Shown here: piece by piece, positions 26,496-35,828 of the stretch
How positions within the stretch are numbered: the stretch's first letter is position 1
Layout of the letters: every line of letters starts with the position of its first letter
Program-made: the position numbers and the translations under genes
NCBI RefSeq assembly: GCF_023150065.1
Contig: NZ_JAKLLN010000001.1
Span: 186,001-250,000 of the forward strand
Length of the DNA: 64,000 nt
Source of the DNA: Zoogloea sp.
Lineage (GTDB): Bacteria > Pseudomonadota > Gammaproteobacteria > Burkholderiales > Rhodocyclaceae
Reading direction: 5' to 3'
Notes under the pieces: generated by a model
Database searches by the model: none
What the model was told of the DNA's origin: nothing
The model's input: the letters and a program-made list of their open reading frames with translations, nothing else

Positions 26496-27451
26496 TGCCG
26501 TGGGGCGTGGTTGATGAAGGAGACCCCGTGGGGGGATCGTCCCACCCGGATGGAGTGGGAGAGCTTCTTCTGCTCCAGGTTGACCACCTGCACGGTACGG
26601 GCAAAGCGGGCGGTGGCCCACAGTTCCTTGCCGTCGGCGCGAATCTCCATGTCGTCGGGGCCGCCGGGCACGTCGTAGCTCTCGACGAGGCTCAGGGTCT
26701 GCATGTCCACCAGGGAGATGCTGCCCTTGATGGTGCGGTTCGAGACGAAGACATGGCGGCCATCGCCCCGGGGCAGGAAGTTGTGCGCCCCCCGGGCGGT
26801 GGTGATGCGCTTGACGGTGCGGCGGGCTCGCCAGTCGATAACTTCAACATAGTCGGCGCCCATGATGCCGACCAGCAGATAGCGGTCGTCGGGGGTCATG
26901 TGGATGCCAGCCGGGGTTGGGCCCACGGGGTGCTTCCAGGCAGCTTGGCGGGTTTTCAGGTCGATGGCGAGGACTTCGTTGGAGTCCTGCAGGGTGATGA
27001 AGACGAACTGGCTGGCCTTGTCGAAGGCCATGTGGGACGGGGTCTTCTCAGCCGGGACGCGGGCAACCAGGCTGAAGTCGGAGGCACGGTAGAGATCCAC
27101 CCGGTCAAGCCGCAGGGAGTTGGCGACGAACCAGGTCTTGTCCGGCGAGAAACCAAGCTGGTAGGGGTCGGAGATGTTCTTGATGCGCTTCTGTTCCTTG
27201 CCTGTGCGTGGGTCAAAGAACACCAGCTCATTGGAGACGGCGCAGGCGACGATGACCGCGCTGTCGTCGGGCATCGCCATCAGGTGATGGGGCTCCTTGC
27301 AGGCCGGCGCGCGGCCGGTCTCCTGATAGCTGCGGGTGTCGATGAAGCTGACGCTTTCGTCTACCGAATTGAGGACGATGGCCGTTTCGGCATGGAGCCC
27401 GGGGGCGAGGAGGGCTAGGGCGAGGAGGGCAGTCAGGCGGAGGTGCATCAT
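26492..27451 (-). CDS. Exported YncE/YVTN-type beta-propeller protein
   Basis: A 319-residue secreted protein with a signal peptide (LTALLALALLAPGLHA) and repeated YVTN-like blades: for example AIVLNSVDESVSFIDTRSY, DSAVIVACAVSNELVFFDP, QFVFITLQDSNEVLAIDL, YLLVGIMGADYVEVIDW and HVFVSNRTIKGSISLVDM. Such propellers are binding scaffolds in the periplasm, sometimes tied to quinoprotein or surface-binding functions; no catalytic residues are apparent. It is the first gene of the unit with the deacetylase and membrane hydroxylase. The 128 nt upstream, before ribD, show no recognised site. Confidence 0.88.
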   Translation of the reverse strand: MMHLRLTALLALALLAPGLHAETAIVLNSVDESVSFIDTRSYQETGRAPACKEPHHLMAMPDDSAVIVACAVSNELVFFDPRTGKEQKRIKNISDPYQLGFSPDKTWFVANSLRLDRVDLYRASDFSLVARVPAEKTPSHMAFDKASQFVFITLQDSNEVLAIDLKTRQAAWKHPVGPTPAGIHMTPDDRYLLVGIMGADYVEVIDWRARRTVKRITTARGAHNFLPRGDGRHVFVSNRTIKGSISLVDMQTLSLVESYDVPGGPDDMEIRADGKELWATARFARTVQVVNLEQKKLSHSIRVGRSPHGVSFINHAPRQ

Positions 27452-27579
27452 CGAGGCGGGCGGATTGCGGTAGCAGGCTTACCTTAACGCCACGCAGCCC
27501 CTGGCGATGACGCATCTTTCATGTGTCTGTCAAAGGTTTGCAGATTTTCCCGAAGACATGCCTTCCGCTGTGCGGTGTG

Positions 27580-28668
27580 TCACTCCGGGCGGGCGATGAT
27601 GCGCAGATCCCGGCCGACCATGCGCACATCCTGAAAGGCGAGGGGGCGCTTGCTGGCGAGACTGCTGAGGGCCGGCAGGTTGAAGAGCCCGCGGGCAGCA
27701 TCGCCGACCAGCGCTGGTGCCAGGTACAGGACCAGCTCGTCCACGCAGCCTTCCCGCAGCAGCGAGCCGTTGAGCTTGAAGCCGCTTTCGGCGAGAACCT
27801 CGTTCAGACCGCGGCGGCCCAGCTCGCGCATCAGGGCGGGCAGATCCACCTTGCCGCCCTGGTCGGGCAGGATGACGACGTCGGCGCCCCGCCGCTGCAG
27901 CGCGGCGATGCGATCGGCGTCATTGAGGGCGGCGGCGATGAGGACGGGCCCACCGTCGAGCAGTCGGGCGTTGAGGGGGGTCTCGAGGCGGGCATCGACG
28001 ACCACGCGCAGGGGCTGGCGCTCGGTGGGAACCGCCCGGACATTGAGTTGTGGGTTGTCGTCGCGCACGGTGCCGATGCCCGTGAGGACGGCGCAGGAGC
28101 GGGCGCGCCAGCGATGGGCGTCCCGGCGGGCATCATCACCGGTGATCCACTGGGATACGCCGTTCTCGAGGGCAGTCTTGCCGTCGAGGGTGGCTGCCAC
28201 TTTCAGGCGCAGCCACGGGCGGCCCCGTGTCATGCGCGAGATGAAGCCGATGTTGAGCGCGCGGGCTGCGGATTCCTGGACGCCGGCAAGTGTGAGGATG
28301 CCGGCTTCCCGCAGTCTGGCGAGGCCTCGCCCGGCCACCAGGGGATTGGGGTCTTCCATGGCCACCACCACCCGGCCCACACCGGCCTTGACCAGTGCGT
28401 CGGCGCAGGGGGGCGTGCGGCCGTGATGGGAGCAGGGCTCAAGGGTGACGTAAGCCGTTGCACCCCGGGCCTGTTCGCCGGCCATGGCAAGGGCATGGAC
28501 TTCGGCGTGGGGCTCGCCGGCGCGCACGTGCCAGCCTTCGCCGACCATCTCGCCCTGGCGGACGATGACGCAGCCCACGCGCGGGTTGGGTGTCGTGGTG
28601 AGCAGCCCGCGTTCCGCCAGTTCGAGGGCGCGGGCCATCCACCGGTAGTCGTCGGCGGTGGCAGTCAT
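27580..28668 (-). CDS. ribD: Bifunctional riboflavin deaminase/reductase RibD
   Basis: Second and third steps of riboflavin synthesis: deamination of the GTP-derived pyrimidine and reduction of its ribosyl side chain. The 362-residue protein has an N-terminal deaminase domain with zinc ligands in HAEVHAL and PCSHHGRTPPC, and a C-terminal dihydrofolate-reductase-like domain (RPWLRLKVAATLDGKTA, SQWITGDDAR, DDNPQLNVR). It follows nrdR by 12 nt; nrdR-ribD adjacency is common in proteobacteria. No FMN riboswitch is visible, since the other rib genes are not here. Confidence 0.95.
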   Translation of the reverse strand: MTATADDYRWMARALELAERGLLTTTPNPRVGCVIVRQGEMVGEGWHVRAGEPHAEVHALAMAGEQARGATAYVTLEPCSHHGRTPPCADALVKAGVGRVVVAMEDPNPLVAGRGLARLREAGILTLAGVQESAARALNIGFISRMTRGRPWLRLKVAATLDGKTALENGVSQWITGDDARRDAHRWRARSCAVLTGIGTVRDDNPQLNVRAVPTERQPLRVVVDARLETPLNARLLDGGPVLIAAALNDADRIAALQRRGADVVILPDQGGKVDLPALMRELGRRGLNEVLAESGFKLNGSLLREGCVDELVLYLAPALVGDAARGLFNLPALSSLASKRPLAFQDVRMVGRDLRIIARPE

Positions 28669-28680
28669 GGGGGCAAAGCT

Positions 28681-29160
28681 TCAGGAGGTCTTGGGGGGGC
28701 GGCCGCGGGGACGGGTACTGACTTCGCGGATGACCTCCGAGAATTCGTCCACGTCCTCAAAGGCGCGGTAAACCGAGGCGAAGCGGATGTATGCAACCTT
28801 GTCGAGCTTCTTCAGCTCACGCATCACCAGTTCGCCGATGCGTTCGGAAGGAATCTCCCGCTCGCCGGAGGAAAGCAGCTTGGCTTCGATGCGGTCCACG
28901 GCGGCATCGACACTCTCCGCCGTCACCGGCCGCTTGCGCAGGGCCAGGCTGAGGCTTCCGAGCAGCTTGTCGCGGCTGAAGTCGGCCCGGCTGCCGTTCT
29001 TCTTGACCACCTGGGGCATCTTGAGGTCGATGCGTTCGTAGGTGGTGAAGCGCTTGTCGCAGGAGAGGCAGCGACGGCGGCGCCGCACGATGTCACCGTC
29101 CTCGTTTTCACGGGTGTCGGTGACCTGCGTGTTGTCGGCGCCGCAGAAGGGGCAATGCAT
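28681..29160 (-). CDS. nrdR: Transcriptional repressor NrdR
   Basis: Nucleotide-responsive repressor of ribonucleotide reductase genes. The 159-residue protein has the N-terminal zinc ribbon (CPFC at 3-6, CLSC about 31-34) and the ATP-cone domain ([29 protein letters not shown]), with the typical Arg-rich [20 protein letters not shown]. The C-terminal tail PRGRPPKTS is short and basic. It lies between glyA and ribD, 38 nt after glyA. Confidence 0.97.
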   Translation of the reverse strand: MHCPFCGADNTQVTDTRENEDGDIVRRRRRCLSCDKRFTTYERIDLKMPQVVKKNGSRADFSRDKLLGSLSLALRKRPVTAESVDAAVDRIEAKLLSSGEREIPSERIGELVMRELKKLDKVAYIRFASVYRAFEDVDEFSEVIREVSTRPRGRPPKTS

Positions 29161-29198
29161 GACCTAGCGCGCGTGCCTGCCGTTGTCGCCGTGAGCGC

Positions 29199-30449
29199 TT
29201 AGGCGCCGTACACCGGGAACTTGCGGCACAGCTCGGCAACCTTGGCGCGCACGTTTTCGGTGGTGGCTTCGTCGTTGGGCTTGTCGAGCACGTCGGCGAT
29301 GAGATGCGCGATGCGCTCGGCCTCGATCTCCGTGAAGCCGCGGGTGGTCATCGCCGGGGAGCCGATACGGATGCCGGAGGTGACGAAGGGCTTCTGGGGG
29401 TCGTTGGGGATCGAGTTTTTATTGACGGTGATGTGGGCACGACCCAGGGCGGCTTCGGCTTCCTTGCCGGTGATGTTCTTGGACTGCAGATCGACCAGGA
29501 ACACGTGGCTCTCGGTGCGGCCGGAAACGATGCGCAGGCCACGCTCTTCACCCAGCACGCGGGCCATCACGCGGGCGTTGGCGATGACTTGCTCCTGGTA
29601 GCGCTTGAAGGAGGGCTCGGCGGCTTCCTTGAAGGCCACGGCCTTGGCGGCGATGACGTGCATCAGCGGACCACCCTGGAGGCCCGGGAAAATGGCTGAG
29701 TTGAGGGCCTTCTCGTGCTCGGCCTTCATCAGGATGATGCCGCCGCGGGGGCCGCGGAGGGTCTTGTGGGTGGTGGAGGTGACCACGTCGGCGTGGGGCA
29801 CCGGGTTGGGGTAGTAGCCGGCGGCGATGAGGCCGGCGTAGTGGGCCATGTCGACCCAGAAGATGGCGCCGATTTCCTTGGCGATCTTTGCGAAGCGCTC
29901 GAAGTCGATGCGCAGGGCATAGGCGGAGGCGCCGGCGATGATGATGCGCGGCTTGTGCTCACGGGCCAGCGCTTCCATCTTGTCGTAGTCGATCTCTTCG
30001 TTCTGGTCGAGGCCGTACGCGACCACGTTGAACCACTTGCCGGACATGTTGAGCGGCATGCCGTGGGTCAGGTGACCGCCTTCGGCGAGGCTCATGCCCA
30101 TGATGGTGTCGCCGGGCTTGGCGAAGGCCATCAGGACGGCCTGGTTGGCCTGGGAGCCGGAGTTGGGCTGGACGTTGGCAGCTTCAGCGCCGAACAGGGT
30201 CTTGAGGCGGTCGATGGCGAGCTGCTCGGCCAGGTCGACGAATTCGCAACCACCGTAATACCGCTTGCCCGGATAACCCTCCGCGTACTTGTTGGTGAGC
30301 TGGGAGCCCTGGGCTTCCATGACGGCTGCACTGACATAGTTCTCGGACGCGATCAGTTCGATGTGATCTTCCTGACGGCGGTTTTCGGCCTCAATGGCTT
30401 GCCAGAGTTCGGGGTCGACCTTGGCGAGGGTATTTTGCTTGGAAAACAT
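29199..30449 (-). CDS. glyA: Serine hydroxymethyltransferase
   Basis: PLP enzyme that interconverts serine and glycine with tetrahydrofolate. The 416-residue protein (E. coli 417) has [20 protein letters not shown], the [15 protein letters not shown] segment, the PLP-lysine motif [14 protein letters not shown], and the C-terminal [13 protein letters not shown]. It is the first gene of a glyA-nrdR-ribD unit transcribed leftward. An upstream candidate promoter is weak (TTCGGC, 17-nt spacer, TTAAAC on the minus strand). Confidence 0.97.
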   Translation of the reverse strand: MFSKQNTLAKVDPELWQAIEAENRRQEDHIELIASENYVSAAVMEAQGSQLTNKYAEGYPGKRYYGGCEFVDLAEQLAIDRLKTLFGAEAANVQPNSGSQANQAVLMAFAKPGDTIMGMSLAEGGHLTHGMPLNMSGKWFNVVAYGLDQNEEIDYDKMEALAREHKPRIIIAGASAYALRIDFERFAKIAKEIGAIFWVDMAHYAGLIAAGYYPNPVPHADVVTSTTHKTLRGPRGGIILMKAEHEKALNSAIFPGLQGGPLMHVIAAKAVAFKEAAEPSFKRYQEQVIANARVMARVLGEERGLRIVSGRTESHVFLVDLQSKNITGKEAEAALGRAHITVNKNSIPNDPQKPFVTSGIRIGSPAMTTRGFTEIEAERIAHLIADVLDKPNDEATTENVRAKVAELCRKFPVYGA

Positions 30450-30530
30450 GGCGATCCGGGTGGGTTTGAGTCAAAAGGGGAGTTTAACACGGCCCTTCAC
30501 GCTTGCCGAAAGCCGGTGTTCCAAAACAGT

Positions 30531-30564
30531 GCGGCCCTGCCTCGTCGACGAGGGGCAGGGCCGC
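30531..30564 (-). terminator. Long GC-rich hairpin after the chemoreceptor gene
   Basis: Perfect 11-bp outer stem (30531-30541 with 30554-30564) enclosing an almost fully self-complementary CTCGTCGACGAG core. It begins 15 nt after the chemoreceptor stop in the minus direction. The following minus-strand bases include TGTTTT, so it is a likely intrinsic terminator with a short T tract. It is also within the upstream region of glyA. Confidence 0.7.
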
Positions 30565-30578
30565 AGGGGAGTGGGGTT

Positions 30579-32615
30579 TCAGACCCGGAAGTGGCTGACC
30601 TTGGCCTCCAGGTCTGCGGCCAGTTGTTCGAGCACGGCGGTCTGTTCGTGGGTGTGGCGGGTGATCTGGTTGTTCTGCTCGGCCATCTGGGCGATCCGCT
30701 CGACGCCGCGGGCGACCTCCTGGCTGGCGGCGCTCTGCTCCCGGGTGGCGTCGGCGATGTCATTGACGGCGCCGGTGGTGCGGCCGCTCTCGCTGCGGAT
30801 GGTGTCGAGCATGACGCCCGAGTCGGTGGCGAGCTCGACACCCTGGCGCACGTCACCGGTGACGCCCTTGATCATCGCCACGACCCGGTCGGCCTCGCCC
30901 TGAACCTCGGACACCGTGGCCGAGATCTCCCGGGTGGAGCTGGCGGTGCGCTCGGCCAGCTTGCGTACCTCGTCGGCCACCACGGCGAATCCGCGGCCGC
31001 TCTCGCCCGCCCGGGCCGCCTCGATGGCAGCGTTGAGGGCAAGCAGGTTGGTCTGGTCGGCGATCTCGTTGATGATCTTGCCGATGTTCGAGATTCGCGC
31101 CGAGCGTTCGGACAACAGGTTCACCGCTTCGCCGGCCTTGTTGATCTCATCGGCGATCCGGTCCATGCCGCTGATCATGTTACGGACCTTCAGGCCGCCG
31201 TCGTCGGCATGGGCCTGGGCCTGCTGGGTGATGTCGCGGGCCATGGCGGCGCTGTCCGAGACATGGGTGATGCTGACCGACAGCTCTTCGATGGCGGACG
31301 CCAGCCCGGCTGCCGCTTCGCTTTGGGAGGTGGTGCCATTGACCACTTCATCGGAGCCCAGCCGCACGGTACGTGCCGAATCCTTGACCGTATTGGCCGT
31401 GTGGATCACGTCGCCGATCAGGGCGCCGATCTTGCGGGTGGTGCTGTCCAGGGAGCGGGTGATCTGATCCAGCTCGTTGGCGCTGTCGGCCGCGGTCTCC
31501 GGAAAGTGCACGCTCAGGTCGCCATCACCGATCCGGCGGGTCGCGTCGAGCAGGCCCTTGATGGGAGACAGGCGGTTGCGGGTTATGAGATACAGCACCA
31601 GGGCGAGCAGCAGTGCACCGCCAATGCACAGGGCGATGAGCGTGTTGCGAAGCTGACGGGCTTCCACGGTGAACTCGTCGATGAAGCTGCCGGTGGCGAC
31701 GATCCAGCCCCAGGAGGGCGCGCTGTCGAAGACGATCATTTTCTGTGCCGTCTCGGTACTGCCAGGGCGACTCCATGGATAGGTCATCAGGCCCTGCTTG
31801 CGCCGCACCTGCTCGGCCACGATCTCGCTGAGGCGGGGGTTGCCGATCTCGGCCAGGGTCTTTCCAGCAAAGCTGGGGTGGTGGATGAGCTCGGTCTTGG
31901 TGGCGTCTTCCTGGGGGGCAAGCACGTAGGCGTAGCCGGTGGCGCCGGACTTGATCTCCCCCAGCGCGCCGAAAAGGCGCTCCATGTCGCCCTGGATGTC
32001 CACCCGGGCGGCCAGGGCGCCGATGACCTTGCCGTCCTCGCCGAGCACGGGCTCGATGGCCGAGATGTAGTACTTGCCGGAGCGCCGGACCACGCCCGTG
32101 TAGCTCTTGCCGCTCAGCAAGGCGCGGGTTTCGGGGGCGTTCGCGGGGATGGGGGTGCCCTCGGTGCTTTTCCCGTCCTTGGTCTTGAGCAGGGTCGCGC
32201 CGCGTACGAACTCGTCGCCGACCCGGATCAGCAGTGCGGGGTCTGCGTCGATCTGGCGCTTGATGCTTTCCAGCAGGGCGGTGTTGCCGTTGATGATGCG
32301 ATCACCGCTGCGCACGACGGGCACCTGGTAGCTCCCGGATGCCATCGTGTCAGGGCCGAAGCGGAGCTTGCCCGTATTGTCTTTCATGCGGGCCAGGCTC
32401 TTGTTGGCCTGGGAGACGGCGTTGCCGTGGTTGAGCTCCAGCATCCGTACGATGCTCTGGATCTGGTTGTTGAGCTCTTCTTCGGTCTTCGCCAGGGCCG
32501 CATGTTCGGCAAAGTAGGTGGTGAAGGCGATCAAGCCGGCAAAGATCAGGAGGCTGACGGTGGTGGCCGCGAGGGCGATCTGATGAACGAGGGACAGGCG
32601 GTTGAGCTTGAACAT
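30579..32615 (-). CDS. Methyl-accepting chemotaxis protein with Cache sensor
   Basis: Transmembrane chemoreceptor of 678 residues. Layout: TM1 about 8-33, a large periplasmic Cache_3/Cache_2-like sensor about 35-320 ([38 protein letters not shown]), TM2 about 322-345, HAMP about 346-400, then the signalling domain with hairpin tip [20 protein letters not shown] and [17 protein letters not shown]. It ends in KVSHFRV with no CheR/CheB pentapeptide. The start at 32615 is supported by GGAG 6 nt upstream. The ligand is unknown; no che genes are adjacent. Confidence 0.95.
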   Translation of the reverse strand: MFKLNRLSLVHQIALAATTVSLLIFAGLIAFTTYFAEHAALAKTEEELNNQIQSIVRMLELNHGNAVSQANKSLARMKDNTGKLRFGPDTMASGSYQVPVVRSGDRIINGNTALLESIKRQIDADPALLIRVGDEFVRGATLLKTKDGKSTEGTPIPANAPETRALLSGKSYTGVVRRSGKYYISAIEPVLGEDGKVIGALAARVDIQGDMERLFGALGEIKSGATGYAYVLAPQEDATKTELIHHPSFAGKTLAEIGNPRLSEIVAEQVRRKQGLMTYPWSRPGSTETAQKMIVFDSAPSWGWIVATGSFIDEFTVEARQLRNTLIALCIGGALLLALVLYLITRNRLSPIKGLLDATRRIGDGDLSVHFPETAADSANELDQITRSLDSTTRKIGALIGDVIHTANTVKDSARTVRLGSDEVVNGTTSQSEAAAGLASAIEELSVSITHVSDSAAMARDITQQAQAHADDGGLKVRNMISGMDRIADEINKAGEAVNLLSERSARISNIGKIINEIADQTNLLALNAAIEAARAGESGRGFAVVADEVRKLAERTASSTREISATVSEVQGEADRVVAMIKGVTGDVRQGVELATDSGVMLDTIRSESGRTTGAVNDIADATREQSAASQEVARGVERIAQMAEQNNQITRHTHEQTAVLEQLAADLEAKVSHFRV

Positions 32616-32705
32616 GAAGGACTCCGACCGGGTTTGCCAGATTGGCACCGGGATGCCCGCTGCAAACGGCCGGAGTCGGTATAACTTTAGCGGCGCCTGC
32701 CCGAA

Positions 32706-33344
32706 TCAGGCGTTGGGCAACTCGTCCAGGGCGCTGTTCAGATGCTCCTGCTCGGCCCAGGCGATGAGACGCCAATCTGCGCCGTCCCAGTCGATCCAGT
32801 TCAGCGCGGCGTTGGGAATCGTGAAATCCCGCGGTGTTTCGAGGGGTTTGCCCGTCGCCATGCGGTGCGCCACGTCGAGGACGCCGCCATGGGTCACCAC
32901 CAGAACGGTGCTGTCCCGATGACGGGCCGCGATGTCGTGCAGCGCCGCGTGGATGCGAGCGGCGAATTGCCGCAGGCTCTCGCCACCGCCCGGGAAGACG
33001 AACTCGGGGTTGCGGCTTTCGAAGTGGTGGTAGTCGTCCGGGAAGCGCGCCCGGGCTTCGTCGTAGGTGAGGGCCTGGAAGCCGCCGTAGTGCCGCTCGC
33101 GCAGGCGGGCATCGATGACGGGCTGAAGCTCGCAGCGGGCGGCAATCGCGTCGGCGGTCTGGCGGGCGCGCAGCAGGTCGGAGGCGTAGGCGGCGGCAAA
33201 GCCCTTCCCGGCCAGGCTGGCCGCCGTGGCCTGGGCCTGGGCCAGGCCGGTGTCATTGAGGGGGATGTCGGTATGGCCCTGGAGGCGCCGTTCGGCATTC
33301 CAGGCCGTTTCGCCGTGGCGAACCAGGCAGATGCGGGTGCTCAT
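32706..33344 (-). CDS. Histidine phosphatase (phosphoglycerate mutase family)
   Basis: A 212-residue member of the branch-1 histidine phosphatase superfamily. The catalytic motif LVRHGETAWN is at the N-terminus with phospho-His in RHG; the other conserved parts are SDLLRARQTADAI, LRERHYGGFQALTYDE with the Glu, FPGGGESLRQFAARI and VVTHGGVLD with the second His. It resembles GpmB and alpha-ribazole phosphatase-like enzymes, and substrate cannot be told apart. Start at 33344 (MSTRICLVRHGE). It is divergent from the TRAP genes. Confidence 0.88.
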   Translation of the reverse strand: MSTRICLVRHGETAWNAERRLQGHTDIPLNDTGLAQAQATAASLAGKGFAAAYASDLLRARQTADAIAARCELQPVIDARLRERHYGGFQALTYDEARARFPDDYHHFESRNPEFVFPGGGESLRQFAARIHAALHDIAARHRDSTVLVVTHGGVLDVAHRMATGKPLETPRDFTIPNAALNWIDWDGADWRLIAWAEQEHLNSALDELPNA

Positions 33345-33575
33345 GATGGGCTGCGGGTAAATAAGGAGGGAAGATGGGCGGCGGAAGTATCGCACGGCCT
33401 GCCGGTGCGACGAAACGCCACCTGCCAGGGGGCGGAAAGCCGCTCCAGCACTGGCTTTGAGGCGTATTGACACCACGGTAGGCGTAATCCCTGATTGTTG
33501 CGGGATTCAACTCACCGATAATCCCGGCGCAGCAGACACGGGTTTTCAAAGCCCCGATCAGAAGATTCTCATATC

Positions 33576-33583
33576 AAAGGAGG
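33576..33583 (+). promoter_or_regulatory. Strong ribosome-binding site fixing a GTG start for the TRAP small subunit
   Basis: AAAGGAGG lies 8 nt upstream of GTG 33592, a near-perfect Shine-Dalgarno sequence at ideal spacing. It decides the start within an open frame that extends 135 nt further upstream. Confidence 0.85.
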
Positions 33584-33591
33584 TGCGGGAC

Positions 33592-34182
33592 GTGCAGGCC
33601 CTGCTCAAATTATCACGCGCTATCGATGCGCTTTCGGAGGGTGTCGGCAAGGCGACGATCTGGCTCGTCCTTGTGGTGACCCTCATCAGCGCCGTCAACG
33701 CCTTCGTGCGTTACGCCTTCAACTACAGCTCCAATGGTCTGCTCGAGATCCAGTGGTACCTGTTCTCCGCCATCTTCCTGCTGTGTGCCGGCTACACCCT
33801 GATGCGCAATGAACATGTGCGCATCGACGTGATCTCCGGCCGATTCTCGCCCCGGGTACATGCCTGGATCGACATCATCGGCACGCTCTTCTTCCTTGCG
33901 CCGATGGCGGTGGCGGTGCTCTACCTGTCTTGGCCGATCTTCATCAATGCCTACCTCAACAACGAGTATTCCTCGAACGCAGGTGGTCTGATCATCTGGC
34001 CGGTACGGGCCCTCGTTCCTCTGGGTTTTTCGCTGCTGATCCTGCAGGGTGTCTCCGAGCTCATCAAACGCGTCGCCTTTCTGAAGGGCCTGATTCCCGA
34101 TCCCAACGCCAAGCCGAAGGCTCCTTCTGCCGAGGAAGAGCTGGCCGAGGCCATCAAGCAGCAACGCGGGGAGACTGTCTAA
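33592..34182 (+). CDS. TRAP transporter small permease subunit (DctQ type)
   Basis: Membrane subunit of a tripartite ATP-independent periplasmic transporter for organic anions, driven by an ion gradient. The 196-residue protein has four hydrophobic segments (about 20-42, 50-75, 90-125, 140-160) with the pattern FVRYAFNYSSNGLLEIQWYLFSAIFLLCAGYTLMRNEHVRIDVI, diagnostic of DctQ. The GTG start is supported by AAAGGAGG. A charged cytoplasmic tail ends the protein. Its stop abuts the large-subunit ATG directly. No DctP gene lies nearby. Confidence 0.9.
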   Translation: MQALLKLSRAIDALSEGVGKATIWLVLVVTLISAVNAFVRYAFNYSSNGLLEIQWYLFSAIFLLCAGYTLMRNEHVRIDVISGRFSPRVHAWIDIIGTLFFLAPMAVAVLYLSWPIFINAYLNNEYSSNAGGLIIWPVRALVPLGFSLLILQGVSELIKRVAFLKGLIPDPNAKPKAPSAEEELAEAIKQQRGETV

Positions 34183-35712
34183 ATGGAATTCATTGCTGCC
34201 AACATGGCACCCCTGATGTTCGTGTCGCTGGTCATGTTCATGCTGTTCGGCTACCCGGTGGCGTTTGCCCTGGCTGCCAACGGCATCGTCTTCGGCCTGA
34301 TCGGCATCGAGCTGGGGATGCTCACTCCAGCCCTGTTCCAGGCGCTGCCCGACCGCATCTTCGGCGTCATGTCCAATGACACCCTGCTGGCCATTCCCTT
34401 CTTCACCTTCATGGGTCTGATCCTCGAACGATCAGGCATGGCGGAGGATCTCCTCGACACCATCGGCCAGCTCTTCGGGCCGGTACGGGGCGGCCTGGCC
34501 TTTGCGGTGATCTTCGTCGGTGCCATCCTTGCCGCGACCACCGGCGTGGTGGCGGCCTCGGTGATCTCCATGGGTCTGATCTCCCTGCCGATCATGATGC
34601 GTTATGGCTACGATCAGCGGCTGGCCTCGGGTGTCATTGCGGCGTCGGGTACCCTGGCACAGATCATCCCGCCGTCGCTGGTGCTGATCATCATGGCCGA
34701 CCAGCTCGGGCGTTCCGTCGGAGACATGTACCAGGGCGCGCTGATTCCGGGCCTGGTGCTGACCGCCTTCTACGTGGTTTACGTGGCCCTGATTGCGGTC
34801 TTCAGGCCCAGCGCTGCGCCGGCCCTGCCGCCCGAGGCCCGGACCCTGCGCGGCGGCAAGCTGCTGTTGCGGGTACTGACCTCTCTGGTCCCGCCGCTGA
34901 TGCTGATCTTCCTGGTGCTCGGTACCATCTTCCTGGGTATCGCGACCCCGACCGAGGGCGGTGCCATGGGGGCATTCGGCGCGCTGGTGATGGCGGTGAT
35001 GCGCAAGCGCCTGGGCGTTGCGCTGCTCAAGCAGGCCATGGAGAGCACGGCCAAACTGACCACCTTCGTCATCTTCATCCTTGTCGGCGCCCGTGTGTTT
35101 TCCCTGACCTTCTACGGTGTCGAAGGCCATCTGTGGGTCGAGCACCTGCTGGACGACCTGCCTGGCGGCCAGGTGGGTTTCCTGATCGTCGTCAATATCC
35201 TGATCTTCCTGCTGGCCTTCTTTCTCGACTTCTTCGAACTGGCCTTCATCGTGGTGCCGTTGCTGGCCCCGGTGGCGGAGAAGCTGGGCATCGACCTGAT
35301 CTGGTTCGGCGTGCTGCTGGGGGTCAACATGCAGACCTCCTTCATGCACCCGCCCTTCGGTTTCGCCTTGTTCTACCTGCGCTCGGTGGCGCCGCCCTCG
35401 ATCAAGACCACGCAGATCTACTGGGGGGCCGTGCCCTTCGTGGTCATCCAGATCATCATGGTCGGTGTGCTGATTGCTTTCCCGCAGCTCGTCACCATGG
35501 GTCTCGACGACCAGGTCAAGGTGGATACGGACCAGGTGGAAATCGTCGTTCCGGACGGCGCCAGCCAGGATGATTCGCCGGTCCAGTTCGACAACGAGAC
35601 GCCTCCGGGGGCGCCGGTAGAGGGTGAGGGCAAGGATGCAAGCCCCGCTCCGAACGCCGAGGATGATGCCGCGAAGGCGCTTGAAAAGGCCTTGCAGGGC
35701 GACAAGAAGTAA
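34183..35712 (+). CDS. TRAP transporter large permease subunit (DctM type)
   Basis: Substrate- and ion-translocating subunit, 509 residues, about twelve membrane segments. Family segments include LLAIPFFTFMGLILERSGMAEDLLDTIGQLFGPVRGGLAFAVIFVGAILAATTGVVAASVISMG, ASGTLAQIIPPSLVLIIMAD and ATPTEGGAMGAFGAL. It appears to be of the mannitol/chloroaromatic-type DctM branch. Unusually, the last 65-70 residues form an acidic, Asp/Glu/Pro-rich tail (VEIVVPDGASQDDSPVQF onward) that typical DctM proteins (about 425-440 residues) lack. Translation is tightly linked to the small subunit. Confidence 0.92.
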   Translation: MEFIAANMAPLMFVSLVMFMLFGYPVAFALAANGIVFGLIGIELGMLTPALFQALPDRIFGVMSNDTLLAIPFFTFMGLILERSGMAEDLLDTIGQLFGPVRGGLAFAVIFVGAILAATTGVVAASVISMGLISLPIMMRYGYDQRLASGVIAASGTLAQIIPPSLVLIIMADQLGRSVGDMYQGALIPGLVLTAFYVVYVALIAVFRPSAAPALPPEARTLRGGKLLLRVLTSLVPPLMLIFLVLGTIFLGIATPTEGGAMGAFGALVMAVMRKRLGVALLKQAMESTAKLTTFVIFILVGARVFSLTFYGVEGHLWVEHLLDDLPGGQVGFLIVVNILIFLLAFFLDFFELAFIVVPLLAPVAEKLGIDLIWFGVLLGVNMQTSFMHPPFGFALFYLRSVAPPSIKTTQIYWGAVPFVVIQIIMVGVLIAFPQLVTMGLDDQVKVDTDQVEIVVPDGASQDDSPVQFDNETPPGAPVEGEGKDASPAPNAEDDAAKALEKALQGDKK

Positions 35713-35738
35713 TTGCCGGATCCAGTACGGCATGAAAG

Positions 35739-35764
35739 CCCGGGGTGAGAACCCCGGGTTTTTT
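35739..35764 (+). terminator. Intrinsic terminator after the TRAP genes
   Basis: Perfect 8-bp stem, CCCGGGGT at 35739-35746 with ACCCCGGG at 35751-35758, closed by the GNRA-type tetraloop GAGA and followed by six T (35759-35764). It starts 26 nt after the large-subunit stop codon. Confidence 0.95.
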
Positions 35765-35828
35765 CGTTGAGGGGCGGGGCGTTTTCATATGAGCACATAC
35801 AATGCGCATATTTCTCACCTTCCTCTGA

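Noticed and set aside
29715-32684. A 989-codon plus-strand frame opposite glyA and the chemoreceptor.
   Set aside because: Low-complexity antisense frame produced by codon bias; the minus strand encodes two well-recognised proteins.
33345-33591. A sigma-54 or strong sigma-70 promoter for the TRAP genes.
   Set aside because: TTGACA occurs at 33469-33474 but no -10 box follows at proper spacing, and no GG-N10-GC pattern was found.
34432-35733. A long minus-strand frame across the TRAP large subunit.
   Set aside because: The product is His/Gln/Asp-rich and lacks any domain, whereas the plus strand encodes a clear DctM protein.
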